In this document: positions 26,141-36,163 of the stretch, in pieces | Position numbering within the stretch: position 1 is the stretch's first letter | Layout of the letters: every line of letters starts with the position of its first letter | Assembly (NCBI RefSeq): GCF_030056575.1 | Contig: NZ_JASHHX010000027.1 | Span: 1 to 44,030 of the forward strand | DNA from: Rhodoblastus sp. 17X3 | Lineage (GTDB): Bacteria; Pseudomonadota; Alphaproteobacteria; Rhizobiales; Beijerinckiaceae | Length of the DNA: 44,030 nucleotides | Reading direction: 5' to 3' | Translations under genes and position numbers: made by a program | The notes under the pieces: model-generated | Seen by the model: the letters and a program-made list of their open reading frames with translations, nothing else | What the model was told of the DNA's origin: nothing | The model's database searches: none

Positions 26141-26971
26141 ATGGAGACTGTTTCGACCAACAAATCCCATGGAGGCGTGCAGGGCGTCTATCGCCATGAA
26201 TCGCGTGAAACGAAATGTGCGATGACCTTTTCGGTATTCACGCCGCCGCAGGCCGAACGCGGCCCTGTTCCGGTGCTCTGGTATTTGTCCGGCCTGACCT
26301 GCTCCCACGCCAATGTCACGGAGAAGGGCGAGTTTCGCGCCGCCGCCGCCAAGCATGGCGTCATCATCGTCGCGCCCGACACGTCTCCGCGCGGCGCGGA
26401 CGTGCCCGATGAACCTGACAACTGGCAGTTCGGCTCCGGCGCCGGCTTCTACGTGGACGCGACGCAGGCGCCCTATGCCAAGAATTACCGCATGTATTCC
26501 TATGTGACCGAGGAACTGCCGGAGCTGATCGCCAATCATTTCCCCGCCGACATGACCCGGCAGGGCATTTTCGGACATTCCATGGGCGGGCATGGCGCCT
26601 TCACCATCGCGCTGAAACATCCCGAGCGTTTCAAGAGCTGCTCCGCCTTCGCGCCCATCGCCCAACCCTCGACCAGTGGCTGGTCGAAGCCGTCGCTGGA
26701 GAAATATCTCGGCCCCGACGAAAAGGCCTGGCGCGCTTATGACACGACCCTGCTGATCGCCGACGGCGCGCGCTTCAAGGAATTTCTGGTCGACCAGGGC
26801 GCCGCCGACAATTTCCTGCAGGACGGCCTGAAACCCTGGCTGCTGGAGGAGGCCTGCGCGGCGGCGGGGATTCCGCTGACCCTCCACATGCGCGAGGGCT
26901 ATGACCATTCCTATTATTTCATCTCGACCTTCATGGCCGATCATATCGCCTGGCACGCCGCCCGGCTCTGA
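26141..26971 (+). CDS. fghA: S-formylglutathione hydrolase FghA
   Basis: 276 residues, the usual length. The nucleophile Ser147 is in GHSMGGHG, with a probable Asp in [12 protein letters not shown] and His in [10 protein letters not shown] completing an esterase triad. The early [19 protein letters not shown] and [18 protein letters not shown] are esterase D signatures. It hydrolyses S-formylglutathione to formate and glutathione. GGAG lies seven bases before the ATG. With gfa just upstream and frmA at 12 kb, it forms the glutathione pathway for formaldehyde produced by XoxF. Confidence 0.97.
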   Translation: METVSTNKSHGGVQGVYRHESRETKCAMTFSVFTPPQAERGPVPVLWYLSGLTCSHANVTEKGEFRAAAAKHGVIIVAPDTSPRGADVPDEPDNWQFGSGAGFYVDATQAPYAKNYRMYSYVTEELPELIANHFPADMTRQGIFGHSMGGHGAFTIALKHPERFKSCSAFAPIAQPSTSGWSKPSLEKYLGPDEKAWRAYDTTLLIADGARFKEFLVDQGAADNFLQDGLKPWLLEEACAAAGIPLTLHMREGYDHSYYFISTFMADHIAWHAARL

Positions 26972-26992
26972 CCCGCTTCGATGGACTGACCG

Positions 26993-27026
26993 AGCCGTCC
27001 AGCCGGAGCGGCTGGACGGCTTTGCT
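26993..27026 (+). terminator. terminator after fghA
   Basis: AGCCGTCCAGCC (26993-27004) pairs perfectly with GGCTGGACGGCT (27010-27021) around GGAGC, followed by TTGCTG. It lies 21 bases past the fghA stop. Confidence 0.8.
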
Positions 27027-27132
27027 GTCGCAGCGCTGTAACAAGGAAATGATGGAGTGGCGCGCCGCAACGTCCGGCGCCCGTTCAAAGGGCCGGGCCT
27101 TTCGCTGCGGCGTCGGAACCGGCGAGGACTCC

Positions 27133-29355
27133 ATGGACGATTTGGCGCGCATTCCCGAGCAGTCTCACGATGCGGGCGCGCAGGGCCGCGGCGCGCAGGG
27201 TCTGGACCTGCGGGAGTCGCCCGCGCGTTTCGTCAACCGCGAATTGTCCTGGCTGGCTTTCAATCGCCGGGTGCTCGAAGAAGCCCTGAACGAGCGCCAC
27301 CCGCTGCTCGAACGCCTGCGCTTCCTGTCGATTTCGGCCAATAATCTCGACGAATTCTTCATGGTGCGCGTCTCGGGCGTCATCGAACAGATCGAGGCCG
27401 GCGTCGCGACGGCGACCTTCGACGGCCTGACGCCGACCCAGCTTCTGGCCGAGATCCGCCGCCAGACGGGGAACATGACCACCGACCAGGCGGCGATCTG
27501 GCGCGAACTTCGTCTCCGGCTGGCGGATGAGGGCGTCGTCGTCGTCCCGCGCGCCGACTGGAGCGAGGCGGACCGCGCCGCGCTCGAAAGCCATTTCGTC
27601 AATCATGTCTTCCTGGCCGTCACGCCGATCGCCATCGACCCGACCCATCCCTTCCCCTTCATTCCCAATCTGGAAATGTCGGTGGTGCTCGACATCCGCC
27701 GCCACGATCACGACCGCGCCTTCCGCGGCCTGATCCGCCTGCCCGGCAAGCTGCAGCGCTTCATTCCGCTCGCGCCCACGCAAGGCTCCGCCCACGGTTC
27801 CTCGACCCGCTTCGCCGCCCTTGAGGACGTGGTCGCCGCCTTCGCCGCCATGTTGTTCCCTGAATGCGATTTCGCCTCGACCGGCCTGTTCCGCGTCGTG
27901 CGCGACCTCGATATCGAATTCGACGACGACGCCGAGAACGCCGACGATCTGGTCGAGACCTTCGAGGCGGCCCTGCGCGAGCGCAGGCGCGGCAATGTCA
28001 TCCGGGTCGAATTCAGCCCCGAAACGCCGCCGGACATGCGCGAATTCATCGCCGGACAGCTGAAACTGTCCTCGCTCGGCGATCTCGTCTGCGAAGACCA
28101 GCTGGCGCTGGCCACGCTGTCGCAGATCGTCGGCGCCGAGCGCCCCGAACTGAAATTCCCATCTTTCTCGGCGCGCTATCCCGAACGCGTGCGCGAATTC
28201 GAGGGCGATTGCTTCGCCGCGATCCGCAGCAAAGATTTCATCGTCCACCATCCTTATGAGACCTTCGACGTCGTGTTGCAGATGCTGCAGCAGGCGGCGC
28301 GCGACCCGCGCGTCGTTTCGATCAAGCAGACGCTCTATCGCACCTCGTCGAACAGCCCGATCGTCGCCGCGCTGATCGAGGCGGCGGGCGCCGGCAAGGC
28401 CGTCACCGCCTTGGTCGAGCTGAAAGCGCGCTTCGACGAGGAGGCCAATATCCGCTGGGCGCGGTCGCTGGAGCGCGCGGGCGTCCAGGTCGTCTATGGC
28501 TTCTCCGAACTGAAGACCCACGCCAAGCTGTCGATGGTCGCGCGCGAGGAAGCGGGCGAAATCGTCACGTTCTGCCATATCGGCACCGGCAATTATCACC
28601 CGATCACGGCGCGCATCTATACCGACCTCTCGGCTTTCACCGACGAGCCGGCGATTGGCCGCGACGTCGCCAGAATCTTCAATTTCATCACCGGCAATGG
28701 CGCGCTCGCCCCGCTGGAGCGCATGGCGATCTCGCCGGGCGGGATCAAGCGCCGCCTGCTCGACCATCTGGAACAGGAAATCGCCCATGCCGCGCGCGGC
28801 GAACCGGCCGCCTTCTGGGGCAAGTGCAATTCGCTGGCGGACCCGGAAATCATCGACGCGCTTTACGCCGCCAGCCAGGCCGGCGTGAAAATCGAACTGG
28901 TAGTGCGCGGCATCTGCTGCCTGCGTCCCGGCGTTCCCGGCCTGTCCGAAAACATCAAGGTGAAGTCGATCATCGGGCGCTACCTCGAACATTCGCGCAT
29001 TTACGCCTTCGGCTGCGGCCGCCAACTGCCCCATGCCGACGCCGCGCTCTATATCTCCTCGGCGGACCTGATGCCGCGTAATCTCGACCGCCGCGTCGAG
29101 ACCCTGTTCCCGATCGAGAATCCGACCATGCACGAGCAGGTGCTGAACCAGGTCATGCTCGCCAACCTGCTCGACAATGAGCAGAGCTGGGACATTCTGG
29201 AGGACGGAACCAGCCGCCGCGTGACGCTGGAGCCGAAGGAAGAGCCTTTCAACGCGCAGAATTACTTCATGACCAATCCGAGCCTTTCGGGCCGCGGCGA
29301 CGCTTTGTCGGACTCCGCGCCGCGCGATCTCGCCCGCTACAGCGATTCCGTCTGA
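27133..29355 (+). CDS. ppk1: polyphosphate kinase 1
   Basis: 740 residues from [10 protein letters not shown], preceded by GAGGA at four bases. Family marks are [19 protein letters not shown] near the start, [13 protein letters not shown], and the phospholipase-D-like core. The catalytic histidine is His463 in KTHAKLSM, and [11 protein letters not shown] follows (His482). SRIYAFGCG and [15 protein letters not shown] mark the C-terminal domain. The enzyme reversibly polymerises the gamma phosphate of ATP into polyphosphate at the membrane. The frame is open upstream to 27022, but those codons lack family similarity. No ppx is adjacent. Confidence 0.96.
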   Translation: MDDLARIPEQSHDAGAQGRGAQGLDLRESPARFVNRELSWLAFNRRVLEEALNERHPLLERLRFLSISANNLDEFFMVRVSGVIEQIEAGVATATFDGLTPTQLLAEIRRQTGNMTTDQAAIWRELRLRLADEGVVVVPRADWSEADRAALESHFVNHVFLAVTPIAIDPTHPFPFIPNLEMSVVLDIRRHDHDRAFRGLIRLPGKLQRFIPLAPTQGSAHGSSTRFAALEDVVAAFAAMLFPECDFASTGLFRVVRDLDIEFDDDAENADDLVETFEAALRERRRGNVIRVEFSPETPPDMREFIAGQLKLSSLGDLVCEDQLALATLSQIVGAERPELKFPSFSARYPERVREFEGDCFAAIRSKDFIVHHPYETFDVVLQMLQQAARDPRVVSIKQTLYRTSSNSPIVAALIEAAGAGKAVTALVELKARFDEEANIRWARSLERAGVQVVYGFSELKTHAKLSMVAREEAGEIVTFCHIGTGNYHPITARIYTDLSAFTDEPAIGRDVARIFNFITGNGALAPLERMAISPGGIKRRLLDHLEQEIAHAARGEPAAFWGKCNSLADPEIIDALYAASQAGVKIELVVRGICCLRPGVPGLSENIKVKSIIGRYLEHSRIYAFGCGRQLPHADAALYISSADLMPRNLDRRVETLFPIENPTMHEQVLNQVMLANLLDNEQSWDILEDGTSRRVTLEPKEEPFNAQNYFMTNPSLSGRGDALSDSAPRDLARYSDSV

Positions 29356-29436
29356 GGCTCGCGCCAAAAGGCGTCGACAAATGACGCGCCGCTCCCCAAT
29401 TTAGTGCGGGCGGCGTTTCCCTGCGAGGTCGGTTCG

Positions 29437-30654
29437 ATGCGGCGCGTGGTTCGACTTGCCTTGGCTCTGGTCGCGGCGCCCGTTTTCCTCACGGCGGCGC
29501 CGGCGCGCGCCGACCACGCCGACGAATTGCGCGCCACTCTCGCCAGGATCCAGTTGCCGCCGGGCTTCCATATCGCACTTTATGCCCTGACGCCGAACGC
29601 CCGCAGCCTGGCCCTCTCGCCGGATGGCGCGACGCTGATCGTCGGCAGTTCCGGGGCCAGGGTTTACAAGGTCGCGCTTGGGCCGGACTTGAAGGTCGCG
29701 CAGGGGCGGGACTTGAAGGTCGCGCAGGGGCGGGACTTGGCGGCAAAGGTCGAGCCCTTCGCGCCGGGGCAAAGTTTCACCCTGCCTAACGGCCCCTGCT
29801 TCGCGCCAGATGGAACCCTGTTCCTCGCCACTTTCGACCGCATTTTGCGTTTCGCTCCGCGCCCGGGCGGGGGCTGGGATGAAGACCATCCGCAACAGAT
29901 CGTCGCGCCGGGCGCCTTGATCCCGGCTGCGGAAAAGAAGCAGTCTCACGGCATGCGGGTCTGCCGCGTCGGTCCCGACGGCAAGCTTTATGTTGCGGTC
30001 GGCCAGCCGGACAATGTTCCGCCCAAGGACCGGCAGCCGCTCTATGCGAAATGGGGCATGGGCGGCATCCTGCGAATGGATCGCGACGGGACGAACAAGG
30101 AGATTTTCGCCAGCGGAATCCGCAACAGCGTCGGCATGGATTTCGAGCCGGGGACGGGCGTGCTGTGGTTCACCGACAATCAGGTGGACGGCATGGGCGA
30201 CGACATCCCGCCCGAGGAATTGAACAAGGCGCCGCGTGCGGGGCTGAATTTCGGCTTCCCCTGGTACGGCGGCGGCCATGTCCGCACCAAGCTCTATGCC
30301 GACGAGACGCCGCCCGACGACCTCGCCTTTCCCGAACTTGAACTCAACGCCCACGCCGCCGACCTCGGCATGATCTTTTCGCGCGGCGCCGTCTTTCCGG
30401 AATCATGGCGGGGGATTTTCATCGCCCAGCATGGGTCCTGGAACCGGAGCGTCCCCATCGGCGCGCGGGTGATGTTCGTTCCCTTCCGCGACGGCAAGCC
30501 GGGCCGGGCGATCCCCTTCGCGGAAGGCTGGAACCGTGGCGACGGCGGCTATTCGGGCCGCCCGGTCGCGCTCGCCGAATTGCCGGACGGCTCGCTGATC
30601 GTCTCTGACGATCAGGAAGGCGCGCTTTATCGGATTTTCTACGACGGGAAGTAG
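29437..30654 (+). CDS. sorbosone dehydrogenase / PQQ-type soluble glucose dehydrogenase-like beta-propeller
   Basis: 405 residues from MRRVVRLALAL, with GAGGT before it and a signal peptide ending at PARA. Propeller text includes LPPGFHIALYALTPNARSLALSPDG, KQSHGMRVCRVGPDGKLYVAVGQPDN, GIRNSVGMDFEPGTGVLWFTDN and FIAQHGSWNRS, characteristic of the L-sorbosone/soluble aldose dehydrogenase family, which may bind PQQ. Substrate unknown. An eight-residue repeat (KVALGPDL, KVAQGRDL, KVAQGRDL) lies in an early blade, encoded by a 24-base tandem duplication. It ends two bases from the convergent MFS gene, with no terminator between. Confidence 0.87.
   Translation: MRRVVRLALALVAAPVFLTAAPARADHADELRATLARIQLPPGFHIALYALTPNARSLALSPDGATLIVGSSGARVYKVALGPDLKVAQGRDLKVAQGRDLAAKVEPFAPGQSFTLPNGPCFAPDGTLFLATFDRILRFAPRPGGGWDEDHPQQIVAPGALIPAAEKKQSHGMRVCRVGPDGKLYVAVGQPDNVPPKDRQPLYAKWGMGGILRMDRDGTNKEIFASGIRNSVGMDFEPGTGVLWFTDNQVDGMGDDIPPEELNKAPRAGLNFGFPWYGGGHVRTKLYADETPPDDLAFPELELNAHAADLGMIFSRGAVFPESWRGIFIAQHGSWNRSVPIGARVMFVPFRDGKPGRAIPFAEGWNRGDGGYSGRPVALAELPDGSLIVSDDQEGALYRIFYDGK
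29685..29740. repeat. 24-base tandem repeat inside the sorbosone-dehydrogenase-like gene
   Basis: Two identical 24-base units (29685-29708 and 29709-29732) begin GGACTTGAAGG and end CAGGGGCG, with a third partial copy to 29740 and a degenerate copy before them. The unit is a multiple of three, so it adds DLKVAQGR residues in frame. Exact identity suggests recent slippage. Confidence 0.92.
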
Positions 30655-30656
30655 TT

Positions 30657-31871
30657 CTATCTTTTCCCGCCCGCCATGGCCTCCGCCTCCGGCCGCGCCC
30701 GCAAAGTCAGCATGGCCCAGACGCCCAGAAAGGGTCCAATCGCCAATATCGCGAAGGCGTAGCGCCAGCCGAGCCAATCCACCGCATAGGGCATGAGATG
30801 GATGCTGACCAGGGTCAGCAGAAAGCCGATGCAGGTCTGCGCCGTCAGCATGGCGCCGCGCAAGCTTGGGTCGCATAATTCCACCGTCGAGGCCGAGAAC
30901 TGCGCGGAATCCGCGATGACGGCGACGCCCCAGACAATGCCAACCGCAAGCACCGCCGTCGCGGAGCCCCCGAAGACGAAGCCGATCAGGATCGAGCACA
31001 GGCCGGACGCAGCCATGGCGACGCTCGTGACGAGGGTGCGGCCGAGACGGTCCGCGAAAAACCCGCCCAGCAGCGCGCCGAGCGCGCCCGAGCCGACGAT
31101 GAAAAATGTCGCGAGCGCGGGATGCAGCGGCGGGGCGTCGCCATAGCGGGCGCGAAAACTCGCCGCGACAAAGGCCCCGATCCAGGCCCACATCGCATAA
31201 AGCTCCCATTGATGGCCGAAATAGCCGAAATTGGAGAGGCGCAGGGGAACCGAACGCCAGCCCAGCAGCACGTTCGACCAGCGGAATTCCGGCGCGCGCG
31301 CCACATTGGGGCCAAGGCCGATGAGGCCCGCGAGCAAAGCGGCGAGCAGCGCGCCCGCGCTGGCGAACAGGATCGGCGCCCGCCAGTCCAGACCGCCCAG
31401 GGCGGCGGCAAGATGCGGCGAGGCCGAACCCAGCGTCAGCGCGCCGACGAGCAGGCCGATGAGCAGGCCGAGATCGCCGCGCGCCCAGGTCGCGGCCAGG
31501 GCCATGCCGACGGGATAGACCCCGGCGAGGCTCACGCCGGTGACGAAGCGCAGGACCGGCGCAACGGGCGAGACCGGCGGCAACAAGGCGGCGGCGCCGG
31601 TACAGATCGCCGCGACGAGGGCGGAAAGACGAAACAGCAGCCTCTTGTCGAGCCGGTCCGGCAGAGCCAGCAGCGCCGAAACAAAGGCGCCGGCGACAAA
31701 GCCTGCCTGCACGCTGGAGGTCAGCAGCGCGGCGAAAAAGGGGCTCAGCGGCTGCTGCGCCTTGATCGCCGCGATGGAGGCGTTGGAGGCGAACCAGCAG
31801 GCCATGGCGAGGACCTGGCACAGCAGAAGAATCGCGAGCGAACGGACGCGCCCCGGTTTCGCCTCGGTCAT
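30657..31871 (-). CDS. MFS transporter
   Basis: 404 residues from MTEAKPGRVRS, with GAGG five bases upstream. About twelve membrane helices are visible, starting SLAILLLCQVLAMACWFASNAS. Typical MFS loop motifs include GGFFADRLGRTLVTS (motif A-like, in the second half) and LPDRLDKRLLFR (first half). The opening resembles proteins annotated as CynX/NimT-like or general drug/anion transporters; the substrate cannot be inferred. It converges on the sorbosone-dehydrogenase-like gene and is divergent from the ABC exporter genes. Confidence 0.87.
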   Translation of the reverse strand: MTEAKPGRVRSLAILLLCQVLAMACWFASNASIAAIKAQQPLSPFFAALLTSSVQAGFVAGAFVSALLALPDRLDKRLLFRLSALVAAICTGAAALLPPVSPVAPVLRFVTGVSLAGVYPVGMALAATWARGDLGLLIGLLVGALTLGSASPHLAAALGGLDWRAPILFASAGALLAALLAGLIGLGPNVARAPEFRWSNVLLGWRSVPLRLSNFGYFGHQWELYAMWAWIGAFVAASFRARYGDAPPLHPALATFFIVGSGALGALLGGFFADRLGRTLVTSVAMAASGLCSILIGFVFGGSATAVLAVGIVWGVAVIADSAQFSASTVELCDPSLRGAMLTAQTCIGFLLTLVSIHLMPYAVDWLGWRYAFAILAIGPFLGVWAMLTLRARPEAEAMAGGKR

Positions 31872-32027
31872 GTCCCCTCCCCGTGCGGCCTCGCCGTCGT
31901 CCTGCATTCATAGAAGCCAAGGTGGAGCCCGCGCGCAAGCGGAACAAGCGGCCCTTTGCGCGCAGGCAATTGGCGCATCCCCCGCTTTCGTGCAAAAACA
32001 GCGCGCCTGTCGAGAGGATGATCGCGC

Positions 32028-32968
<941 letters not shown>

Positions 32969-32972
<4 letters not shown>

Positions 32973-33730
32973 ACTTCTCCGCCGTCCGCGCCATCTATCT
33001 GTTCGAACTCGCGCGCACCTGGCGCACCCTGTTCCAGAGCATCGCCTCGCCCGTGCTTTCGACGGCGCTTTATTTCGTCGTGTTCGGCTCGGCCATCGGC
33101 TCGCGCATGCAGCCCATCGACGGCGTGCCCTATGGCGCCTTCATCGTGCCGGGTCTGATTCTTCTCGCCGTGCTGACGGAGAGCGTCTCCAACGCGTCCT
33201 TCGGCATCTATCTGCCGCGCTTTACCGGCACGATCTATGAAATATTGTCGGCGCCCATCTCGGCCTTCGAGGTCCTGCTCGGCTTCGTCGGCGCGGCGGC
33301 GACCAAATCCGTCCTGCTCGGCCTGATCATTTTCGTCACCGCGCGGCTCTTCGTCTCCTTCGAGCTGGTTCACCCGCTCTGGTCGCTCTGCTTTCTGGTG
33401 CTGATTTCCGTCACTTTCGCTCTGTTCGGCTTCATTCTGGGCCTGTGGGCGGATGGATTTGAGAAATTGCAGATCATTCCGCTGATGGTCATTTCGCCGC
33501 TGACCTTTCTCGGCGGCACCTTCTATTCGATTGACATGCTGCCGCCGCTCTGGCGCGACGTCGCTCTGTTCAACCCCATCGTCTATCTGGTCGACGGCTT
33601 CCGCTGGGCCTTTTACGGCGTCGCCGCCGTGGGGCCGGCCATCAGCCTCGCCCTCACCCTGACCATGCTCGCCGTCTGCATCGGGCTGGTGGTCGCGATC
33701 TTCAAGACCGGCTACCGCCTGCGGACTTAA
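32969..33730 (+). CDS. ABC-2 type transporter permease (YadH-like)
   Basis: 253 residues, six or so membrane helices. It begins [40 protein letters not shown], a classic ABC-2 opening, and contains [24 protein letters not shown] and [22 protein letters not shown], the conserved loop of the family. It forms an export complex with the preceding ATPase; the substrate is unknown. The ATG overlaps the ATPase stop (ATGA). A series of three hairpins begins at its stop codon. Confidence 0.93.
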
Positions 33731-33833
33731 CGTCAACTTGCATTGAAAATGCCCGTTGACGTCCGCGCCGACTGGCGCGGCGGCGGCTGACGCCGCCGGG
33801 CGCCTCGACCATTGACAAGTCAAAGGTCGAGGC
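33730..33833. repeat. three consecutive perfect or near-perfect hairpins
   Basis: Hairpin 1 (33730-33762) pairs ACGTCAAC with GTTGACGT and, inside it, GCATT with AATGC around GAA. Hairpin 2 (33779-33797) pairs GGCGGCG with CGCCGCC around GCTGA. Hairpin 3 (33802-33833) pairs GCCTCGACC with GGTCGAGGC and, inside, TTGAC with GTCAA around AA, with one A-A mismatch between the two tiers. None has a T-run. They fill the gap between the ABC permease and the J-domain gene and may be 3'-end structures, an attenuator or a repeat element. Confidence 0.8.
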
Positions 33834-33950
33834 AATTGGCTTGATCCTCGACTCTGGCTCCGTTCCTGCATGCGGGACCGAAAAGGCGGGATCGCATCGG
33901 GAGCTTGGAGCAAATGCGACGCGCCGCGCCGGCAGCGGGAAGCGTTTCGC

Positions 33951-34451
33951 ATGAGCGACAATCATGAATGGGTGGTCTGGAACGGGTCGCTGGGCGTGCT
34001 CGACAGGGCGGCGATGGGCCGCGTCGAGCAGGATTCAACCGGACGCAACGCCTGGCTTGCTGAGCCCTATGACATTGTCGGCCCGTTCAATCTCGACGAA
34101 CTCGAAACGCTTGGCCTCATCGCTTTCGGCGCCTGCCTCGTCATGTCGCGGCGGAAATGGCAGGAGGATCAGACCGAGCTCCGGATGAAGGCGCGCGAAC
34201 AGCGCCGCGCCCAAGCCGAGCAATTCAACCGGGAATTCGCCAGACGCTTCGCCGAGCCGGACAACGACAGCGAGCATCGCGCGCTGCTGGATCTGCCGCC
34301 CGAGGGCGATCTCACGGCGGCCCAGGTCAATTCGGCCTTCCGCCGCCTTGCCAAGACCACTCATCCCGACGCCGGCGGCGACCATGACGCCTACTGCCGC
34401 CTGACGGAAGCCCGCGACGCCCTGCTCGAACAGGCGTCATCGGTGAATTAG
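33951..34451 (+). CDS. short J-domain protein with central hydrophobic segment
   Basis: 166 residues from MSDNHEW, with GGGAAG eight bases before the ATG. A hydrophobic stretch LETLGLIAFGACLVMS (51-66) is followed by a basic, coiled-coil-like region (RMKAREQRRAQAEQFNREFARRF) and a C-terminal half J-domain. AQVNSAFRRLAKTTHPDAGGDHDAYCRLTEARDALL has the HPD triplet at 138-140. The protein could recruit DnaK at the membrane or to a client. The J-domain at the C-terminus, rather than the N-terminus, is uncommon among co-chaperones but known in small alphaproteobacterial proteins. An in-frame extension upstream is not conserved-looking. Confidence 0.8.
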   Translation: MSDNHEWVVWNGSLGVLDRAAMGRVEQDSTGRNAWLAEPYDIVGPFNLDELETLGLIAFGACLVMSRRKWQEDQTELRMKAREQRRAQAEQFNREFARRFAEPDNDSEHRALLDLPPEGDLTAAQVNSAFRRLAKTTHPDAGGDHDAYCRLTEARDALLEQASSVN

Positions 34452-34468
34452 CTGCTGGACCGGCGAGA

Positions 34469-34726
34469 TCAGTACTGGCGCGCAGTCGAGGCGTGACGGC
34501 GGTGGTAATATCGGCGTCGGCCACAGCCGCCGCGCAGGCCGCAATTGATGCTCGGGCCGGCGGAATAGCCGATGACGCCGCCCGCGACGAGCCCGACCGG
34601 ACCGAAAACCAGCGCGCCGGCGCCCGCCCCGAGCAGACCGTCGAGGCCGCGTTCATCGGCCAAAGCCTCGGCGCTGGCCAGCGACAGTCCCAGCGCGAGC
34701 GCGGCGACGAACAATTTCCTGATCAT
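34469..34726 (-). CDS. small exported Gly-rich (glycine-zipper-like) protein
   Basis: 85 residues from MIRKLFVAALALGLSLASAEALA, a clean signal peptide. A Gly/Ala/Val hydrophobic segment follows (LLGAGAGALVFGPVGLVAGGVIGY), then CGLRGGCGRRRYYHRRHASTARQY, with two cysteines and a strongly basic end. The glycine-zipper segment suggests outer-membrane or membrane-surface association. GGGGGT lies six bases before the start. It is upstream of hemW on the same strand but 64 bases apart. No specific function is known. Confidence 0.75.
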   Translation of the reverse strand: MIRKLFVAALALGLSLASAEALADERGLDGLLGAGAGALVFGPVGLVAGGVIGYSAGPSINCGLRGGCGRRRYYHRRHASTARQY

Positions 34727-34790
34727 GAATCGACCCCCTGTTTTGGGCCGAGTCACCTCATGGAATTGTTCAAAATAAGGCGGCGAACGT

Positions 34791-35963
34791 TCAAGCAGCG
34801 AGATCGGCCACCACGGCGTCGAGCACGGGAAAGCCTTCCGAGGTCACGCGGATGCGGCCCTGCCGCGTATATTCCACCATCCCGTTGGCGATGAGATCGG
34901 CGACGCGCGAGGCCTCGAATCGCTTGCCCGTGAGGGCCTGGAAGCGCGCGGGGTCAATGCCTTCCGTCAGCCGCAGGCCCATCAGCAGGAACTCGTCGCC
35001 CTGGGCCTCCATCGACAGCGCCTCGTCCTCGACGAGGCCTGTGCCTTCGCTTTCCACCACGGTGAGCCACATTTCGGGATGCGGTTCGGTGGCGTGGGCG
35101 CGGCGCCCGCCCTTGGCGGCGACAATGCGGCCATGGGCGCCGGGGCCGACGCCGACATATTCGCCATAGCGCCAATAGATCAGATTGTGCCGGCTCTCGC
35201 TGCCGGGCCGGGCGTGGTTGGAAATCTCATAGGCCGGCATGCCCGCCTTTTCGGTCAGCTCCTGCGTCACGTCCCACAGGTCGCGCGCCACATCCGCCTT
35301 TGGAATCTTCAGCTTGCCGGCGCGATAGAGCTGCTCGAACATCGTGTCCGGCTCGATGGTGAGCTGGTAGAGCGAAAGATGTTCCGGCGCGCGGGCCAGA
35401 GCCTCGGTCAATTCGTGCGCCCAGACCTGCGGCGACTGGCCGGGACGGGCGTAGATCAGGTCAAAGGACATGCGATCGAAGGTCGCTCCCGCGATGTCCA
35501 GCGCGCGCATGGCTTCCTCGGCGCTGTGCATGCGGCCGAGCATTTTCAGATCGGCGTCGTTGAAAGCCTGCACGCCGAGCGAGACGCGATTGACGCCCGC
35601 CTGGCGATAGCCCCTGAAGCGCCCCGCCTCGACGCTGGTTGGATTGGCCTCCAGCGTGATTTCCGCCTTGGGATCGAGCTTCCACAGCTTGCCGATGGTT
35701 TCGATGATCGCTGCGACTGTTTCCGGCGCCATCAGCGAGGGCGTGCCGCCGCCGAAAAAGATCGACCGCACCTGCCGCCCTTGCGTGAGGGCGGCGCGAT
35801 GCTGCAACTCGGCCTGAATGGCGGCGAGAAAGCGCGGTTCATCAACCCCGCCCCGCCGGACATGGCTGTTGAAGTCGCAATAAGGACATTTCGACAAACA
35901 GAACGGCCAATGGACGTAAACGCCAAAGCCGGGGTCGGGAATCATGGGGGCGATGCTGGCCAT
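34791..35963 (-). CDS. hemW: radical SAM family heme chaperone HemW
   Basis: 390 residues with AAGGA just before the ATG. The radical SAM cluster motif is CLSKCPYCDF (residues 22-31), followed by FFGGGTPSLM, EITLEANPTS, NRVSLGVQAFNDADLKMLGR and a C-terminal HemN-like domain. HemW was long annotated as oxygen-independent coproporphyrinogen oxidase but lacks the extra cysteine of HemN and acts in heme delivery. In many alphaproteobacteria it follows rph and rdgB directly; here about 3.3 kb of unrelated genes lies between. Confidence 0.94.
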   Translation of the reverse strand: MASIAPMIPDPGFGVYVHWPFCLSKCPYCDFNSHVRRGGVDEPRFLAAIQAELQHRAALTQGRQVRSIFFGGGTPSLMAPETVAAIIETIGKLWKLDPKAEITLEANPTSVEAGRFRGYRQAGVNRVSLGVQAFNDADLKMLGRMHSAEEAMRALDIAGATFDRMSFDLIYARPGQSPQVWAHELTEALARAPEHLSLYQLTIEPDTMFEQLYRAGKLKIPKADVARDLWDVTQELTEKAGMPAYEISNHARPGSESRHNLIYWRYGEYVGVGPGAHGRIVAAKGGRRAHATEPHPEMWLTVVESEGTGLVEDEALSMEAQGDEFLLMGLRLTEGIDPARFQALTGKRFEASRVADLIANGMVEYTRQGRIRVTSEGFPVLDAVVADLAA

Positions 35964-36163
35964 GCGTCCTTATGCCATTTCTGGAATTTTCCGTCACGCG
36001 ACGCTTAACGAAATCTTCAGCTTGATTGCGACGAGGTTAACGCGGGGCCAGGCGCCGCGCGAGGCCTTGCTTTTCCGGCGCAAGACCAGCGAATGAGCCG
36101 ATTTTCATCCCTTTGGCCCGATGTCGCGATCTGGGCCGGCGACCGACCTTCATCTAATTTAAT

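Noticed and set aside
27085-29367. 760-codon open frame antisense to ppk1
   Set aside because: Same GC-driven shadow effect; ppk1 is unmistakable on the plus strand.
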